A DNA stretch of 64,000 nucleotides, from assembly GCF_902459465.1 (NCBI RefSeq), contig NC_047081.1, positions 3,811,883 to 3,875,882 of the forward strand, written 5' to 3'. Both the position numbers and the translations under genes were made by a program. How positions within the stretch are numbered: position 1 is the stretch's first letter; every line of letters starts with the position of its first letter. Shown here piece after piece: positions 47,801-61,400 of this stretch. The DNA comes from Asterias rubens. Its lineage: Eukaryota; Echinodermata; Asteroidea; Forcipulatida; Asteriidae. The notes below the pieces were generated by a model. The model saw only the letters and a list, made by a program, of their open reading frames with translations, was not told the DNA's origin and searched no databases.

Positions 47801-48283
47801 TGTGAATCTATCCAAACTAACTTTCGCAAAGAAACAGGAGTATGGAAAACAGCAACACACTCCTATAAATGTGAAAATCTTCTGTAGGCGAGTTTGCCGA
47901 AAAATACAACTATTCGTGCGATGCACAACAACGCCTTGTTAAAGTCAAGGAAAACTTTGACCCGAAACTTTGCACCGTGGCCACGCATCACAAGTACTCA
48001 GGGAAAATCAGTTGATTGTTTAGCGAGTGTTTAACATGACCAAGCTTGTACATGACATTGCAAATAGTCCCCGAATGCCACCAAAATAGCTGTTGGTCCT
48101 GATTGGTATCTCGTGTTTAATCGAGGTCATTTTAAGAGGGGATTCCTTGTTTGATAAAATTGGAATAGTTTGTATTAAAATCCAAAGCCAATGCGGGCGC
48201 CATTTTGAACAGTAGTCCTAAGCACGGGCGTCTAGTGCGACTACATAGTGTCGAAGTAACGACTATTGATTGTTAATTTTGGT

Positions 48284-48630
48284 TTGTACCCATACACGAT
48301 GTGTGTTAGCACTGTATACTCAGTACTTTCTCTAGACGGCCAACTAGCTGTTGCTTGCAAAGCTGGCCACGAGGTAAAGAGCCGTAGCCCGTGTTATACC
48401 CCATAGTTATACCCCCGAGTCATGTGAAAAACAAATATCACAGGCATGTTACTCGGGTGGGATTCGAACCCACGACCCTTGCAATTCTAGACTACCGGTT
48501 GCCTCTAGCTACCGGGCAACCTCGGTAGTCTAGTTGGTAAGACACTGCTCTAGAATTGCGAGGGTCTTGGGTACGAATCCCACCCGAGTAACATGCCTGT
48601 GATATTTTTTTTTCACAGGACTTTGGAAAG
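48284..48630. repeat. Two SINE-B copies in inverted, abutting array
   Basis: A - strand head (48446-48505) directly faces a + strand head (48510-48590), making a palindrome with the shared TTACTCGGGTGGGATTCGAA / TCCCACCCGAGTAACATGCC ends. Confidence 0.75.
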
Positions 48631-48680
48631 TCCAAAATTAATATTCTTTATCCCCGATGCAAATTTGACTATTGACTGCT

Positions 48681-49537
48681 AATACTACTCTCACACTTGG
48701 GCGAATATTCTTGCGAATATGAATATTTGAAATTCGCGACGAATTCGCCCAAAAGTAACGATTTGATAGTGAATATGTGTTCTCGGTCGTCCTTAAACCT
48801 CTCCTTACCAATACCTAACGCATAATACGCACGCTTTACCAACAGTACCAATGGCTTACCAATGCTTACGAAAATCGATGGCGATTTACCGTCTTCGACA
48901 CAACATTCGCTGACATTTAGAAAGCACTTCGTATTGCCGCTCGCACAGAGTGGCGAATGTTCTTCTTGCGAAGATAAAAATTTGAATTTCGCATTGAATT
49001 CGTCCAAAATATCAGTGGGATAGTGAATATTTTCGTAACGGTCTCACCCCTCGATCGTCCACGGTCGGCCCTCTCCTTATCTTACGACTATATTACGAAT
49101 GCTTACCAACGCTTGCCAATGCATTAACGAACGTTGCCAACGCTTACGAACGCTTTCCAAACAATACCAATGCTTACGAAAATCTACGGTGAATGACTTT
49201 CTTCGCAACATTCGCTGAAATTTAGAAACCGGTTTCTAAATTGACCGATCTTCGTAAGGAGGTGGGGAATAATTTGTCAACTTCCCGAATTTGTACGAAG
49301 ACATGGCGAATATTGCGAAGTTTGAGCGATTGTCAAATATTTCCTTCCGTTAGCATATTCGCTAGCATATTCGCCGTGTGAGAGCAGCATAATTTGACCG
49401 ATCTTCGTAAGGAGGTGGAAAATGACTTGTGAACGTAGTGAATTTATGGCGAATGTTGCGAAGTTTGAGCGATTGTTAAATATTTTCGTTCGTAAGCCCA
49501 ATCGCTAGCAAATTCGTCCCCAGTGTGAGAGTAGCAT
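48681..49537. mobile_element. Inverted-repeat element rich in GCGAAT motifs
   Basis: Ends ATACTACTCTCACACTTGGG and CCCAGTGTGAGAGTAGCAT are inverted repeats. The inside is a mosaic of GCGAATATT/CTTACGAA motifs with a local duplication (TTTGACCGATCTTCGTAAGG near 49240 and 49391). No coding frame. Confidence 0.7.
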
Positions 49538-50102
49538 TAGTTGAGTCGCGACTACCATTTCGCAGGGTCTGCCCTCGTCTCTCTATACTCTTTGCATCGC
49601 ATTCGAATTCGCAGGAAGTTTGAATTGGTATTTAGAAGATTGGTCTTAAGGTATACATGGTAGACATGAATAACAAGTTGTAAAGCCCATTGAACTTCTA
49701 TATACTTCAAATGTATAGGAAATACACACCAATTGTTAGTATTTTTGTTACTACTGTTGTTATGTTACACAACACTTTATTTTTCTAACAAAAACGGAGG
49801 TTATCTCAACTATTAAGTACAATACAAGACCTAAAAATTATAATTTGCATAGAGACAAATAGAGACAAAAAGTAAACAAAATTGTGTTATTGTCAGCAGT
49901 GTTATAGATAACAATACAACCTTAGAGAAAAATAAATTCATTAACTTAAAAGAATATTTAACCTGAAATATGTTCGACAAATGGTATACTGTTAGAGACG
50001 GTTGAACGTCGACAAGAAACCACTTCAAACGTGGCTTCAATGTCAAGTGCGGTTTCCTCATTTTGCAATAGATAGAATCCTTCAAGTTACTAGCCTGAAA
50101 TT

Positions 50103-50475
50103 AATGGGAAGGTACACGTTTGGTAATTACTCAAAACAAATATTAGCTTAAAACTGACTTGGTAACGAGCATAGGAGAGTTGTCGATAGTATAAAACATT
50201 GCGGGAAACGGCTCTCTCTGGAGTAGCAACGATTCTGAGAAGGAAGTAATTTCTCACTGAAATAGTAAAAGACTTCTAGCCAGAAGTATTTTATTCCTAT
50301 CTGAAAGCACACAGATTCGTTCAACAAGGGTATTTTTCTCTCATCATTTTCTCCAAACTTCGATGACCGATTTAGCTCAAATTTGTACAGGCTTGTTATT
50401 GTATGCTTTTGTTGGGATACACCAAGTGAGAAGACTGGTCTTTAACAATTACCAAACGTGTACCTTCCCTTTAAA
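50103..50475. repeat. M1 variant (GGTACACGTTTGGTAATT ends)
   Basis: Diverged M1 subfamily with ends GGAAGGTACACG / CGTGTACCTTCC, downstream of CLCA B. Confidence 0.7.
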
Positions 50476-50480
50476 TATCG

Positions 50481-50486
50481 TTTATT
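50481..50486 (-). other. Candidate poly(A) signal of CLCA gene B
   Basis: AATAAA on the - strand, ~425 bases after the stop, just outside an M1 element. Confidence 0.35.
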
Positions 50487-50909
50487 TGACTCTACAAGTG
50501 AAATCTGAAACTTGACGTCACCGGACATAAACAAACAAAAGGGTATATACAATTCAAAGGGGAAGTTTTGCGACATTCAGAAGTCAAATTCATTTTAAGA
50601 TTGATAAGCATACAAAAACAATTATAGACCTGTACATAAAATGTGACGTCATCGATGTGATCTTATTTAGACACAAATTGTACTCGGAAGGTATCAAAAC
50701 ATCGCTGTTACATGATGCTAATACTTTTATCTCACCGTTTTCATAAATGAACACTGGAACCTTTAAACAACCAACTCCATAATGGTTATGACGTTGTTAT
50801 TGATTCTTATTGATTGATCGATGCTAAATACCCCGTAAAAAATTAAAAACTATAATTATTGTAATCAGTCGTGACACATGTATCCCTAAATTCATTAAAT
50901 AACAGTTGT

Positions 50910-51409
50910 TCATGCATCTACAACGTATGCATTATTAGCATTCCCGTCCTTTTTCTTATCTGTGTTTTCCCCTTCGACGTCAACAGTTTTAGTATTCTTC
51001 GGTTTCGTCAAATATTTGAAGCTGGCGCCAGCAATACCGATGACGAGAACGATTCCAAGTACACTGAAAATAACAACCAACGCTATCTGTCCACCAGTCA
51101 GGCCTCCCTGCCCCTCTGAGGAGGGTCCCGAGGGTGGAATGTACTCCCTCAACGTTGCCTGAACGACGTTAGAGAAATCGGATACCAGACCGGCGTCATC
51201 ATAAGCGCGCATGACGAACGCGTATGACGCCACCGATGAGGCATTCACTGGTACCTCGATGATGAAAACCTCACGGGTTCCGTAGTCCTGTGGTGCTGTG
51301 AGGTTACCTTGTAGGAGGTCATCTGAGGTCAGCTTGTAGTGTGAGTCGGGGTTGGAATCGTTCTGCAATGCGATGATTGAAGATGCCCTAAAAATCTCGT
51401 AGCGAGAGG
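50910..51409 (-). CDS. CLCA gene B terminal exon (membrane helix and tail)
   Basis: Encodes SRYEIFRASS, REVFIIEVPVN, FVMRAYDDAGLVSDFSNVVQ, a GGLTGG linker, a ~23-aa membrane helix, then a Lys/Asp-rich tail ending NAYVVDA. Stop at 50910-50912. Confidence 0.93.
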
Positions 51410-54400
51410 CTGTGAAATTGAAGAATACACAACAAATAACATCAGTTAACTTTACGTAGGATTTGGAACTTTGCATGGTGGAAGTATAACACAATGTGAA
51501 CATCTCCTTTTTTTAAGAAGGGTTAGTTCTGAAAAAAAACGGTGGTTAAACTCCAAGCACCAAGCATTGCTTTTTATGGACGCCCTGAGCACGAGGATCT
51601 TCATGCCAAAGAATGTGTTTAATGTACTTGGGATTGAGGCATTATTATCATGGTGAGGTATCAGTATTATTTTGTTTGCGGGTAACACCATGCGAATGTC
51701 TACTTGCTAGGCAGATAATATTCTGCGAACTTGTCTTGCTGGATATTTAACTAAAGCGGAGTAGATTTTCGGAATTCGGGAGACTTCTCAGTTCTGTACA
51801 GAACTGTCCTGCTTTTTAACTACTACCTGGAAAAGTCGGCCGAGACTATACTATTTTTAGCTTTATGGATCAAGGGGGACTTCTCGTTGTTAAATTCACT
51901 ACCGCGGGTTTGATGTCACTTAGATGTAAATGACTTTTTGGAAGAATAAATCGAGTAGCTACCTGCTCCGAGGTCCAAGTCGTCTCCAGGTGCAGTCCAC
52001 ATGAGCGTCACGGTCTTATTCTCGAACGAGGACGCCGTGACCCTGAGGTCAATAATGTTGCCCGGTGGGAAGATATCATTTCCGGGTGTGAAGCCAGCGG
52101 GTACTTCATCCACACGGCTTGATCCACCGGAGATACCTCGACTGAACATCGGGGCGGCTCGGCCTTTCGGCTCCTGGGGAGGGGTACCGGGTGTTGGGAT
52201 CTGGAAACCACCTGTAAAACAAATCAAGACAGAATGAGAATAGGAGTAACCGATCATAAAAATAAATAAATATTGACTTCTTATAGTGCCCATACCCGTC
52301 ACTCAGTGACGCTCAAGGCGCTTAAAGACAGTGAAACCCTATTGGTAATTGTCAAAGACTAGTGTATCTAAACATTATGCATAAAATAACAAACCAGTGA
52401 AAATTTGAGCTCAATCGGTCGTCGAATTTGCGAAATAATAATGAAAGAAAAAACACCCTTATTACACAAAGTTGTCTGCTTTCAGATGCTTGATTTCAAG
52501 ACCTCAAATTCTAAACTTGAGGTCTCGAAATCAAATTCGTGGAAAATTACCTCTTTCTCGAAAACTACGTCACTTCAGAGGGAGCCGTTTCTCACAATGT
52601 CTCTTCCCATTACCCGTAATCAAGAAAGGTTTTATGCTAATAATAATTTTGAGTAATTACCAATAGTGTCCACTGCCTTTAAACATAAAATATTTCCCTG
52701 CAAGGTATTTGTGATTACGTTTGAATTATGAGACCTACTACTTTTACATGGCACCATGTAATGGTTTACAAGGTGCTGTGGCGCAAAATGTAGCCAATCA
52801 AACCAGAAACACCAGGGCAAACCATTCCATACACAACACACGGGACCAGCAGCTTTACGTTCCTTCCGTAGGACAAAGCATCGTGGTTATTAATGTCTTG
52901 CTTAAGGACACAGCTGTGCACACGTGTCACGACTTGGACTCGTACCAACACTATGCTGATCAGAAACACCAGAGTTTGAGTGCATTGCTCTGAACTGCTA
53001 TATGCAATGACATCCAACACACCATGGTTAGACTGCAGGACTTGCAATCACCATGGAGCGGGTTCGAATCCAACCTAGCTAAGTTTTCACTACGACTGGA
53101 ATATTAGTTACTGAATCAGTTTCTTAATTTGTGCATAATCATAATCAAAGGGTTGATTTTGGGTTAAAGAAATCAAGCCCGGAACGTCAGATTTTAAAAT
53201 AAGGGTTTTACTATTTTACTTGTTAAAATCACCTATATCTGGGAGATCGAACACTTGATCCGGGTTGATGATTGGTCGAGCTTTAGAGAACGGTGAGGCA
53301 TCAATGACGATAGCATTGCCCTGGTTATTGTCAACGTCGATTTTAATCCCGTAGAATCCAATGCCGGTGAACTCGGTGAAGGTCCGGGAGTAAACCCCGT
53401 CGTACTTGGTGATATCAGCACCTAAATGGTCGATAACATTTAAGGGTCAATCAATGGATCGGCCTGCCACAAAAAAACTCCGTGTGGATCCCTTTCAATT
53501 AAATTCAATTCGAATAAATTAAATTAAATTCAAAAATTCATTTATTTCTATCTTCTCATACAAGAAAAACGACAGTTGTAATACAGCCGCCAGACAGACA
53601 AGAAAACAAGGCAAGCAGACAAAAGGACAGATGAACATAATACATGACACAACGAGTTCGTTATAAAAGCGACAAGATGGCAGAACAGTTTAAACAGGTA
53701 CCTGAGCGGAAGGTTTTTAACGGAAATGGTATTTAGACTTGTTTATAATGCACTTGTTGACCATTTTAATGTAACTTTGATATGTTTACACTTCTGAGTT
53801 TTTCGTTATTATCGGTTAAAAAATCAGGCCCCAACCTAAAGGTTTTGAAAAACTAAAAACACTTCTGCCGTTGAGAGCGCGCGCCAAAGGACAATGCCGC
53901 TGACGTCATTTGTGGGAGTTTGCTTTGTTATACCTCCACGCTGCAACAAAGCGGCTTTACAAATTGGAGCTCCCAACTATGACGTTTTAAGATTGATTAC
54001 GTAACGGGGCTTTTCGCAAATCTCTCAGAAAAGCACTGGATAAGGGTATTCAAAATGATTGTTTTTTTACACAATCAAAATCTATTTATAATCATATGAC
54101 TCGATTTCCTTATTCGTTGAAAACATTTTAAATGGAATTCAGCAAAGTTCACGACTTGACAGTTTCGTTCAAGCAGGTCTTTAAGCTGAAAATAAATAAG
54201 ACAACCGTTCTGTTGAAGCGGTGGATGTGGTTCAATGATCACGGGTTGCTTTAGATCAAATGCGTTCATCTGTGGCATTCCACACATTACAAACACCTAT
54301 TTATATAGTTCGCATTCCAATCCCGTACCAATACACAACATGGGAATTATCATAATTTATAACGGGTTGACGACATACAGCCTAGGTATATCAAATAGCA

Positions 54401-55412
54401 TTGTGACGTTCATTCTCGGTTGATTATTTTTAAAAAGAAAACATCATCCACTTTATATCACTTGACCTGAAACAAAAGTTCTTTTCTTAAAGGCAGTGGA
54501 CACCATTGGTAATTACTCAAATTAATTATTAGCATAAACCTTTATTGGTGACAAGTAATGGGGAGAGGTTGATGTATAAAACATTGTGAGAAACGGCTCC
54601 CTCTGAAGCGCCAAAGTTTTCGAGAAAGAGGTAATTTTCCACGAATTTGATTTCGAGACCTCAAGTTTAGAACTTGAGGTCTCGAAATCAACCATCTAAA
54701 CGCACACAACTTCGTGTGACATGGGTGTTTTATTCTTTCATTTTTATCTCCCAAGTTCGATGACCAATTGAGCTCAAATTTTCACAGGTTTGTTATTTTA
54801 TGCATATGTTGAGATACACAAACTGTGAAGGTTAGTCTTTGACAATTACCAATAGTGTCCACTGCCTTTAAAGACGGGTTCATTATTGTTTTACCTGCTC
54901 CGTTATCTAACAATTGTACCATGATAGGTGGGAACCCGCCTGGTCTCTCGATAGTTGCCCACACATTAGCGTAGATAATAGGACTGAATCCCTGACGCAG
55001 CTCAGCGTACGCCACCAACGGCTCTCCCTGCGCAAACGCTGTTATGGACCCGCTTAACTCTGACGTCACGATAATCGGCTCTACGTCATCACTTACGGGG
55101 TAGGAGGAGATTGTGATTGACACTTCTTCGTCGGATCGGGCGTCCGAGTTGAGAACTGCGAAATCCCACGCACCGGGCTGTCATTTGGAGAAATAAGAAA
55201 ACAAAATAAGAAAGCTGTTTTGTTATTGTTGTTGTTGCCGATTGTGTGCCTGCTGCTGCTGTTGTTATTGTTGTTGTTGTTGTTTTGTTGTTGTTGTTGT
55301 TGTTGTTGTTGTTGCTGTTGCTCTCGCTGTTGGTGTCGGTTTTGGTATTTGTTTTGGTGTTAGAGTTTTGTTGTTGCTATTTTTGCTGTTGGTAGTGGTG
55401 GTGGTGTTGTTG

Positions 55413-55444
<32 letters not shown>

Positions 55445-58400
55445 GCTGCTGCTTCTGTTGCTGCTTCTGTTGCTGCTGCTGTTGTTATTGGTTTTGGGAA
55501 GTGTTTTCTTGTTGTATGGGTAAGGAACGGGGGAGTGGTACACTATATAATTAAAAAATAGAATGACAGTTTGTTGCGATTACACCATGTAATTGGAATT
55601 TATACAAATCGATTGCCTTGTATTGAAAATAGAAATTTGACAATGGATTTTTAAGTATGTTGTGGTTTTCATTTGGTGTTACCCATATAGCCGACACCGA
55701 TGTGTTTTAGCAATGTATAGCACTTTCAAGAGTTCTATGAAAACAAATCACAGATACTACTCGGATGGGATTCGAACCCACAACCTTTGCAATTCTAGAG
55801 CAGTGTCATACAAACTAGACCACGAAGAATGCCAGAGGGATTGTTTTAACAGTTTCATTAAAACCATTGGACACTTTCGGTTAACAATTTTGTCCAAAGG
55901 CCCACACTTCGTGTGTCACAACTTATTTATAAAATAAAACAAAACCTGTGAAAATTTAGGTTCAATCGGTCATCTGAGTCGGGAGAAAATAACGGGAAGA
56001 CCCAGCCTTGTTTCCACACGTTTCGCCGTGTCATGACATGTGTTTAAAATAAATCGGTTATTCTCGATATCGAGAATTGACAATTGTTTTAATTTTTTCT
56101 CACAAAGAATAATTTTGTTCTGTTCAGAAAGTGTCCAATGGCTTTAAGGTAGCACCGGACATGGATGAAATCACAACATGGAGTTTCTCTTGGAGATCCT
56201 ACTCTACCTCAGCGATTCCTGGTAGTTTGATGGTGAGTAATCTAAACGTGACGTCAACTCCGTAGCCTTCAAACGAGGAGTTGATGACACTACCATTCGG
56301 GCTCGTAAGGGTGACTTCAATACCTGTGTCAGACGTGACCAAAATGGCGTATTAGAAACATTACACTAAGAACAATTATCACGATGTACCTTTTGATTAC
56401 CAGTTCAATATCTGATATGTAAGAAGTGACAACACACACGGTGTCAATTTGAACACCCAAGTTTGTGCAGTGTAAGTAGTATCCTATTATATATACGTTT
56501 TAAGAAAAATTCGCAATGACTAAAAATCCATAGCCAGGAAAGTTGTAATCAAGTTTAAATTTTTTTTCTCTGGATTGTCCTCATATCAACGTTAATATTA
56601 AACCTTTTCACTTCTTTGGGAAGCTTATATACATAAACATATCAAAGAAGCTAATTAAAGAGAAGAGGACAACATTGGACAAGGGATACCCATGGGAGGG
56701 TCGTGACCCTGGTAGACTTGCTTTGGGACTCTTCCTCCGCACGCACGTCACAGGCGGCGTCTGTGCCACGCTAACAATTTGGGTGGTCGATCAATTGGTT
56801 TACGTGCAAACGCCGCCTCGCCTAAAATGCCACTTTGCTGCACAGTGACCCTGCCCACCAATATGGTGCATATAAGTTTTTTCCGATGATGACGTCAGGT
56901 GAGTTGGGTCAATAGCTGGATGGTGAGACATAGTCACCGATCTTTAATACTGACAGTATAGAGATCAGTGGATGTAGTGCACATTGTGTACATGGCTGTT
57001 CGAATGGTGTTTGTTACCTATAACATTTTGCGCTGTCCACGAAAATACGAACTCTGTCCTTTTCCCGATAGTGTTATCCATAAAGACACCGCCCTCTCTT
57101 AACTGTCCACCGCTGATAACCCAAGAGGTCCCCAAAAGCTACAGCAAAATAAAATTTGAAACACGATTGTGACACTTAGGAACGCTAGGTGGCAGCAGAG
57201 TTACCATGTAACTGGTTTGCGTAGTTTTCAGCATGCGCACATTACCGAGAACAATGGTTTACACATACCTGGTAAGTGTGCTGTCACCTAGCGTCTAAAA
57301 AGTTCCAAACTCAATCAATAATGAAAGAGCAGAATGCTTAATTTATGGTTCCACAGAATTAAAGTTAACAGTTTATAAAGTGTAAACATTGTTTGAAAAT
57401 GTTCCCCAAAAATGTGCACTAGCCATGCATCATCATGCGCTATCATGCGTGAAAGTATAGGACGTCCTTACCAACACCAATCAAAAGTCGTAACCGTAGC
57501 TGTAGCTGCCAATATCTCTTACCTGCACGCGTTTTTCAGCATCGATGACGTCACCTCTCTCCATAGTCGCAGCGAAAGCTTCGTACAGAGTGTTGGACCC
57601 AGGCTCGTTGGAGTAGAAAAATGCTTTGCCGCCTAAAGTAACAAATCAAATGCACATATTCCTATGAAAAAGTTGTAAAAAATGGGGCGTGTTCTGGGAA
57701 AGATTTGACTTGTGGGATATCGTGGTCTACCGCTTTACGATCACCGAACTGTTTCGTTTATGATCAACAGATTGTGGGTTTGAGTCCAGACGTCGATTTC
57801 ACAAAACTCTTCCTAACTTAAGACTAATCTTAGGACTTAGGACGAGTCCCAACCCTGCACTGTAGCATGCAGACCTTAAGATTAATCCAAGTTAAGACGA
57901 GTTACTCGTCCTAACTCGAGATAAGACGAGTCCTAAACTAAATCGACCCCAGGTCTTGACACTTTGGTGATTCGAAGGCTGAGGACATGTACAAAATAGT
58001 TGTACTTTCTTTTGAGGTAACTAGATTATTACCTGGAGCTGATGAAAAAATAAATAGAGGCACAATGCCCTCATAGATGTATCGCGGTGTGCTATGAAAG
58101 GCGTTAGTTGTGATATGAGTACGATTGGAAATTAAAAGTAGATTATTAAAAATCAAAATAGATATCCATTGAAATTGGGTTGGTTTTTGTATAATTTCTT
58201 GACAAAACGTGGTCCTCTATCTTTATAGAACCAAATGTTTACTCCACAAAATGGTGAACCATATATATTCCGCCGATTCTATTTCAAGGAACAATTTTCC
58301 GTTATTGTTATTCATTTACATCACTTTTCACTTATAACAGCACACTATTTAGGTGTTTTTGTACATTAAAAAAAATACTTCAAAGGATAAGGAGTAATTT

Positions 58401-61400
58401 CCAAAAAAAGGAAACATTTTGAGAGATTTGAAAGCATCGATCGTGTCTCGGTCTTCAATTCGCCCAAACTCTTACCCGTCGCTAACGACAGATCAGGTAG
58501 CGTCGACTCAGCATACTGCGTGAAGGCTAGCGTATCCACTATAACTCCAGAGTCGCTGACGAAATCTATGACGTCAGCGATAAAGGGCCTTTCCCTTTCT
58601 TCTCCGTCAGTAATCAGTAAGATGATCCCACCAGCTGGATCTTGCCCTCCTTCGGACAACACCTTTAAGAGAGAGAAAGAGAGAGTGGGTGAGAGAGAGG
58701 GAGAAAGGGAGTTGAAATGTAATACTTTCATGATGCAAAAATGTACAGACAAAAGTATAGGCTGAACATCTGACGTCACAATCATTTCGAGGCTTGTGAA
58801 TTACGCCAGAGAGTGGCCTCAAGCCTCATCTCCGTCCACAATCACCTTTCACCTACATTCATTTCACATGAAGATATGCAGTAAAATTGTTATTCACTCC
58901 GAAAAAAGACCGCCGCTGTATAAAAACCCAACCGTATTCACTGTGCGTAACATCGCACGACACGATGCCCCCGTACACTATCCACATGCGTCGGCTGTCA
59001 GGCCTCCGCATGCGGTGAGTGGTACGAGTGCAGATGACTTGTGTGCACAGTAGTCGTACGATGTGACAGTGTGTATACGGGTGGGTCATGCGGTGTGATC
59101 GCACGCACCACGCACAGGGTATACGGGTGGGTTTACAGCGGCGTCTTTTCGGAGCGAATAATGCGACTGCCTTGAGCAAGGCTACATACATTGTAAAGAC
59201 ATAAAACATGTACGCTCAGTGCTGCATCATGCAGATGACCGAAAGTGCTGCTGCCAAACGTTACCCCAGACCAATCAAAACACAGATACGGAAAGCTTTA
59301 CGTCACTGCCAATTCATCCAATGAAATGAATGTATCCAATTAAATAATTGTATCATGAAATCACTGTATCAAATGAAATCACTGGTTCTGTAAACAAAGT
59401 CATCAGAGTCGAGTCTGAGTCTGAGTTTGAGTATTTTGTCGTTATTGGACTCGAGTCAAGTGTGAGTCATCCACTCAAGTCTTACAGCTCTGACTATGTG
59501 TATCAGCAACAAGAGAAATGTTTTACCTCAATTGCTTTCAGTAGCCCATCACCAATGGCTGTGCTTCCTTCGGCTTTCGGTGGTAGAGCATCCAACAATG
59601 CCTGGCGGTCGTCATCGCTGGTAACCAGCGTCAGGTTCTTCAGCATGATGCCGAGATAGTTGAACTCTACAATGCCGATGTAGCTGCCATCATTCACGAT
59701 GGAGGAGATGTAATTGGCAGATGAGCTAATCATCTTAGTGAACCTGTTGTCTGTCTACATATTCATGAAGTGAGCACACAGTAAAACAAAACTGGTTAAT
59801 GAAAATAACTGTGACACATTACTGCGGATCTTTTTTTGACATTTGACTAAAATTCGTGACCGAGAAGCCTGTGGGTCAAATCCTGGTCGCGGCACACCTG
59901 CAATTGACTTGTTCTTCGAATGGGACATAACGCAGGAGGTCCCGTGCATTAGGATTACTAGCGTGTTATAGATTAAAGAACCTAGAACACCTATCGTGGA
60001 AGAATATGTGTTAACCCTGGTGTTTCGGGTGTTCCGGTTTATGTACGGGCTTGGGAGGTGAGGCATCTTTTATTTACCATTACCGTGACTATATCGCATG
60101 TTTGGAATAGTTGCATGGCGTTCTAAAGACGACAGGTCACGTCGCCGTCACCATCACCATCACCATCACCATCGCCGTCATTGAGAAACAACAATTATTC
60201 ATGTATAACCATAATTTACAATTTATATACGGGGCTTAATGAGACTGCGACGTTGACTTCGAGATCGAAATCGACAGTGACGTCACACGCGACCTGTTGT
60301 CTTTAGAACATCATACTGGATACACTTGCCGTTTGCAACGTCAACTATTGCCAATGACAACATTTTGACGAAGCCTAAAGTGTATGTTGGACCAAAGATT
60401 ATATGGAATAAACTGCTTCTGGATCCTGATAAATGTAGTGAGAATATCCTTTTTCGAAACCAAGGCTTTTGGCGCAGGCTCCGCCCACCTGTCTGAAATC
60501 CCGTACCAAAAGCACACGTTTTTACAAACTACTGACGGAGCCTTAGCCGATGGAGCTCAAGCCCAAACCGTGTTTTCGAAAAGGGCATCTTATGATATGG
60601 TACAGTTTATACTTGGAACATCTCAAGTTTGATAAACATGATTGATACCATTACATACATTCATACTACCAGAGGTGTCTACTAAGAGTACAACACGGAC
60701 GTCTCGGTGCTGAACAATGGTGAACTTGGGTATCAACTCATCTGCAGTCAGATCTCGTGGTTGGTTGATATCGCCTGATCAAGAGGAATTAGACAACATA
60801 TTTGCGGTTAGGTTTAAAGTCCTTATAGCCGAGTAGACCCTATTATTGTTGCACAGGCTGTTTAGGGTGCGTACGGTTAGCTTCCCTGGGTCGACCCCGC
60901 GGTGCTCACTCGGATGAGCCCCTGACAAGAGCTAATCGAACGATCACACTCGCCCTCTCGTGGTGAGAGCATGCACCTCAGGTCACCCCCAAGTGACCCA
61001 CTCCACAAGCAGGGCACTGGGGCTGACCCGGGTGAGCCCCGTCAAAGCTATTCGAACGTACCGGGGCAGACCGGGGTCGACCCAGGGAACGAACGAACGC
61101 ACCCATACTCCCAGGGAGCTGAGGTGGAAGGTCCAGTGACCAGGGGGGTAATAAGACTGGAAGCGCTTTGAGACTCGGGTGTGAAAAGCATTATATAAAA
61201 ACTGGTTACTATATTAGTATTATATTCAAACTCCTTCGATACCTGCAAAGTCCACATGGTCTCGTAACACCTCCCAACTACTCCGACGTCCGCATAGACG
61301 ATTATGCTTGTTAGGTGCCTCCCGGTTGTGCAGGTTTGGCGTGTCTGTTTCATTGTTGTCACAAAAATAGCTGATCTGGAAGCGAAAACAAAGTGTAGCC

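Larger units (their letters stand above)
49538..50909. other. Region between CLCA B and the small gene
   Basis: Includes the likely CLCA B 3' UTR (50481-50909) and the M1 variant at 50103-50475; otherwise AT-rich with no gene seen. Confidence 0.5.

Noticed and set aside
55242..55523. Poly-Leu / poly-Asn-Ser frames
   Set aside because: Translation of a trinucleotide microsatellite within an intron.
58859..59209. 116-codon - strand frame
   Set aside because: Covers an inverted-repeat element in an intron; His/Arg/Cys composition is an artefact.
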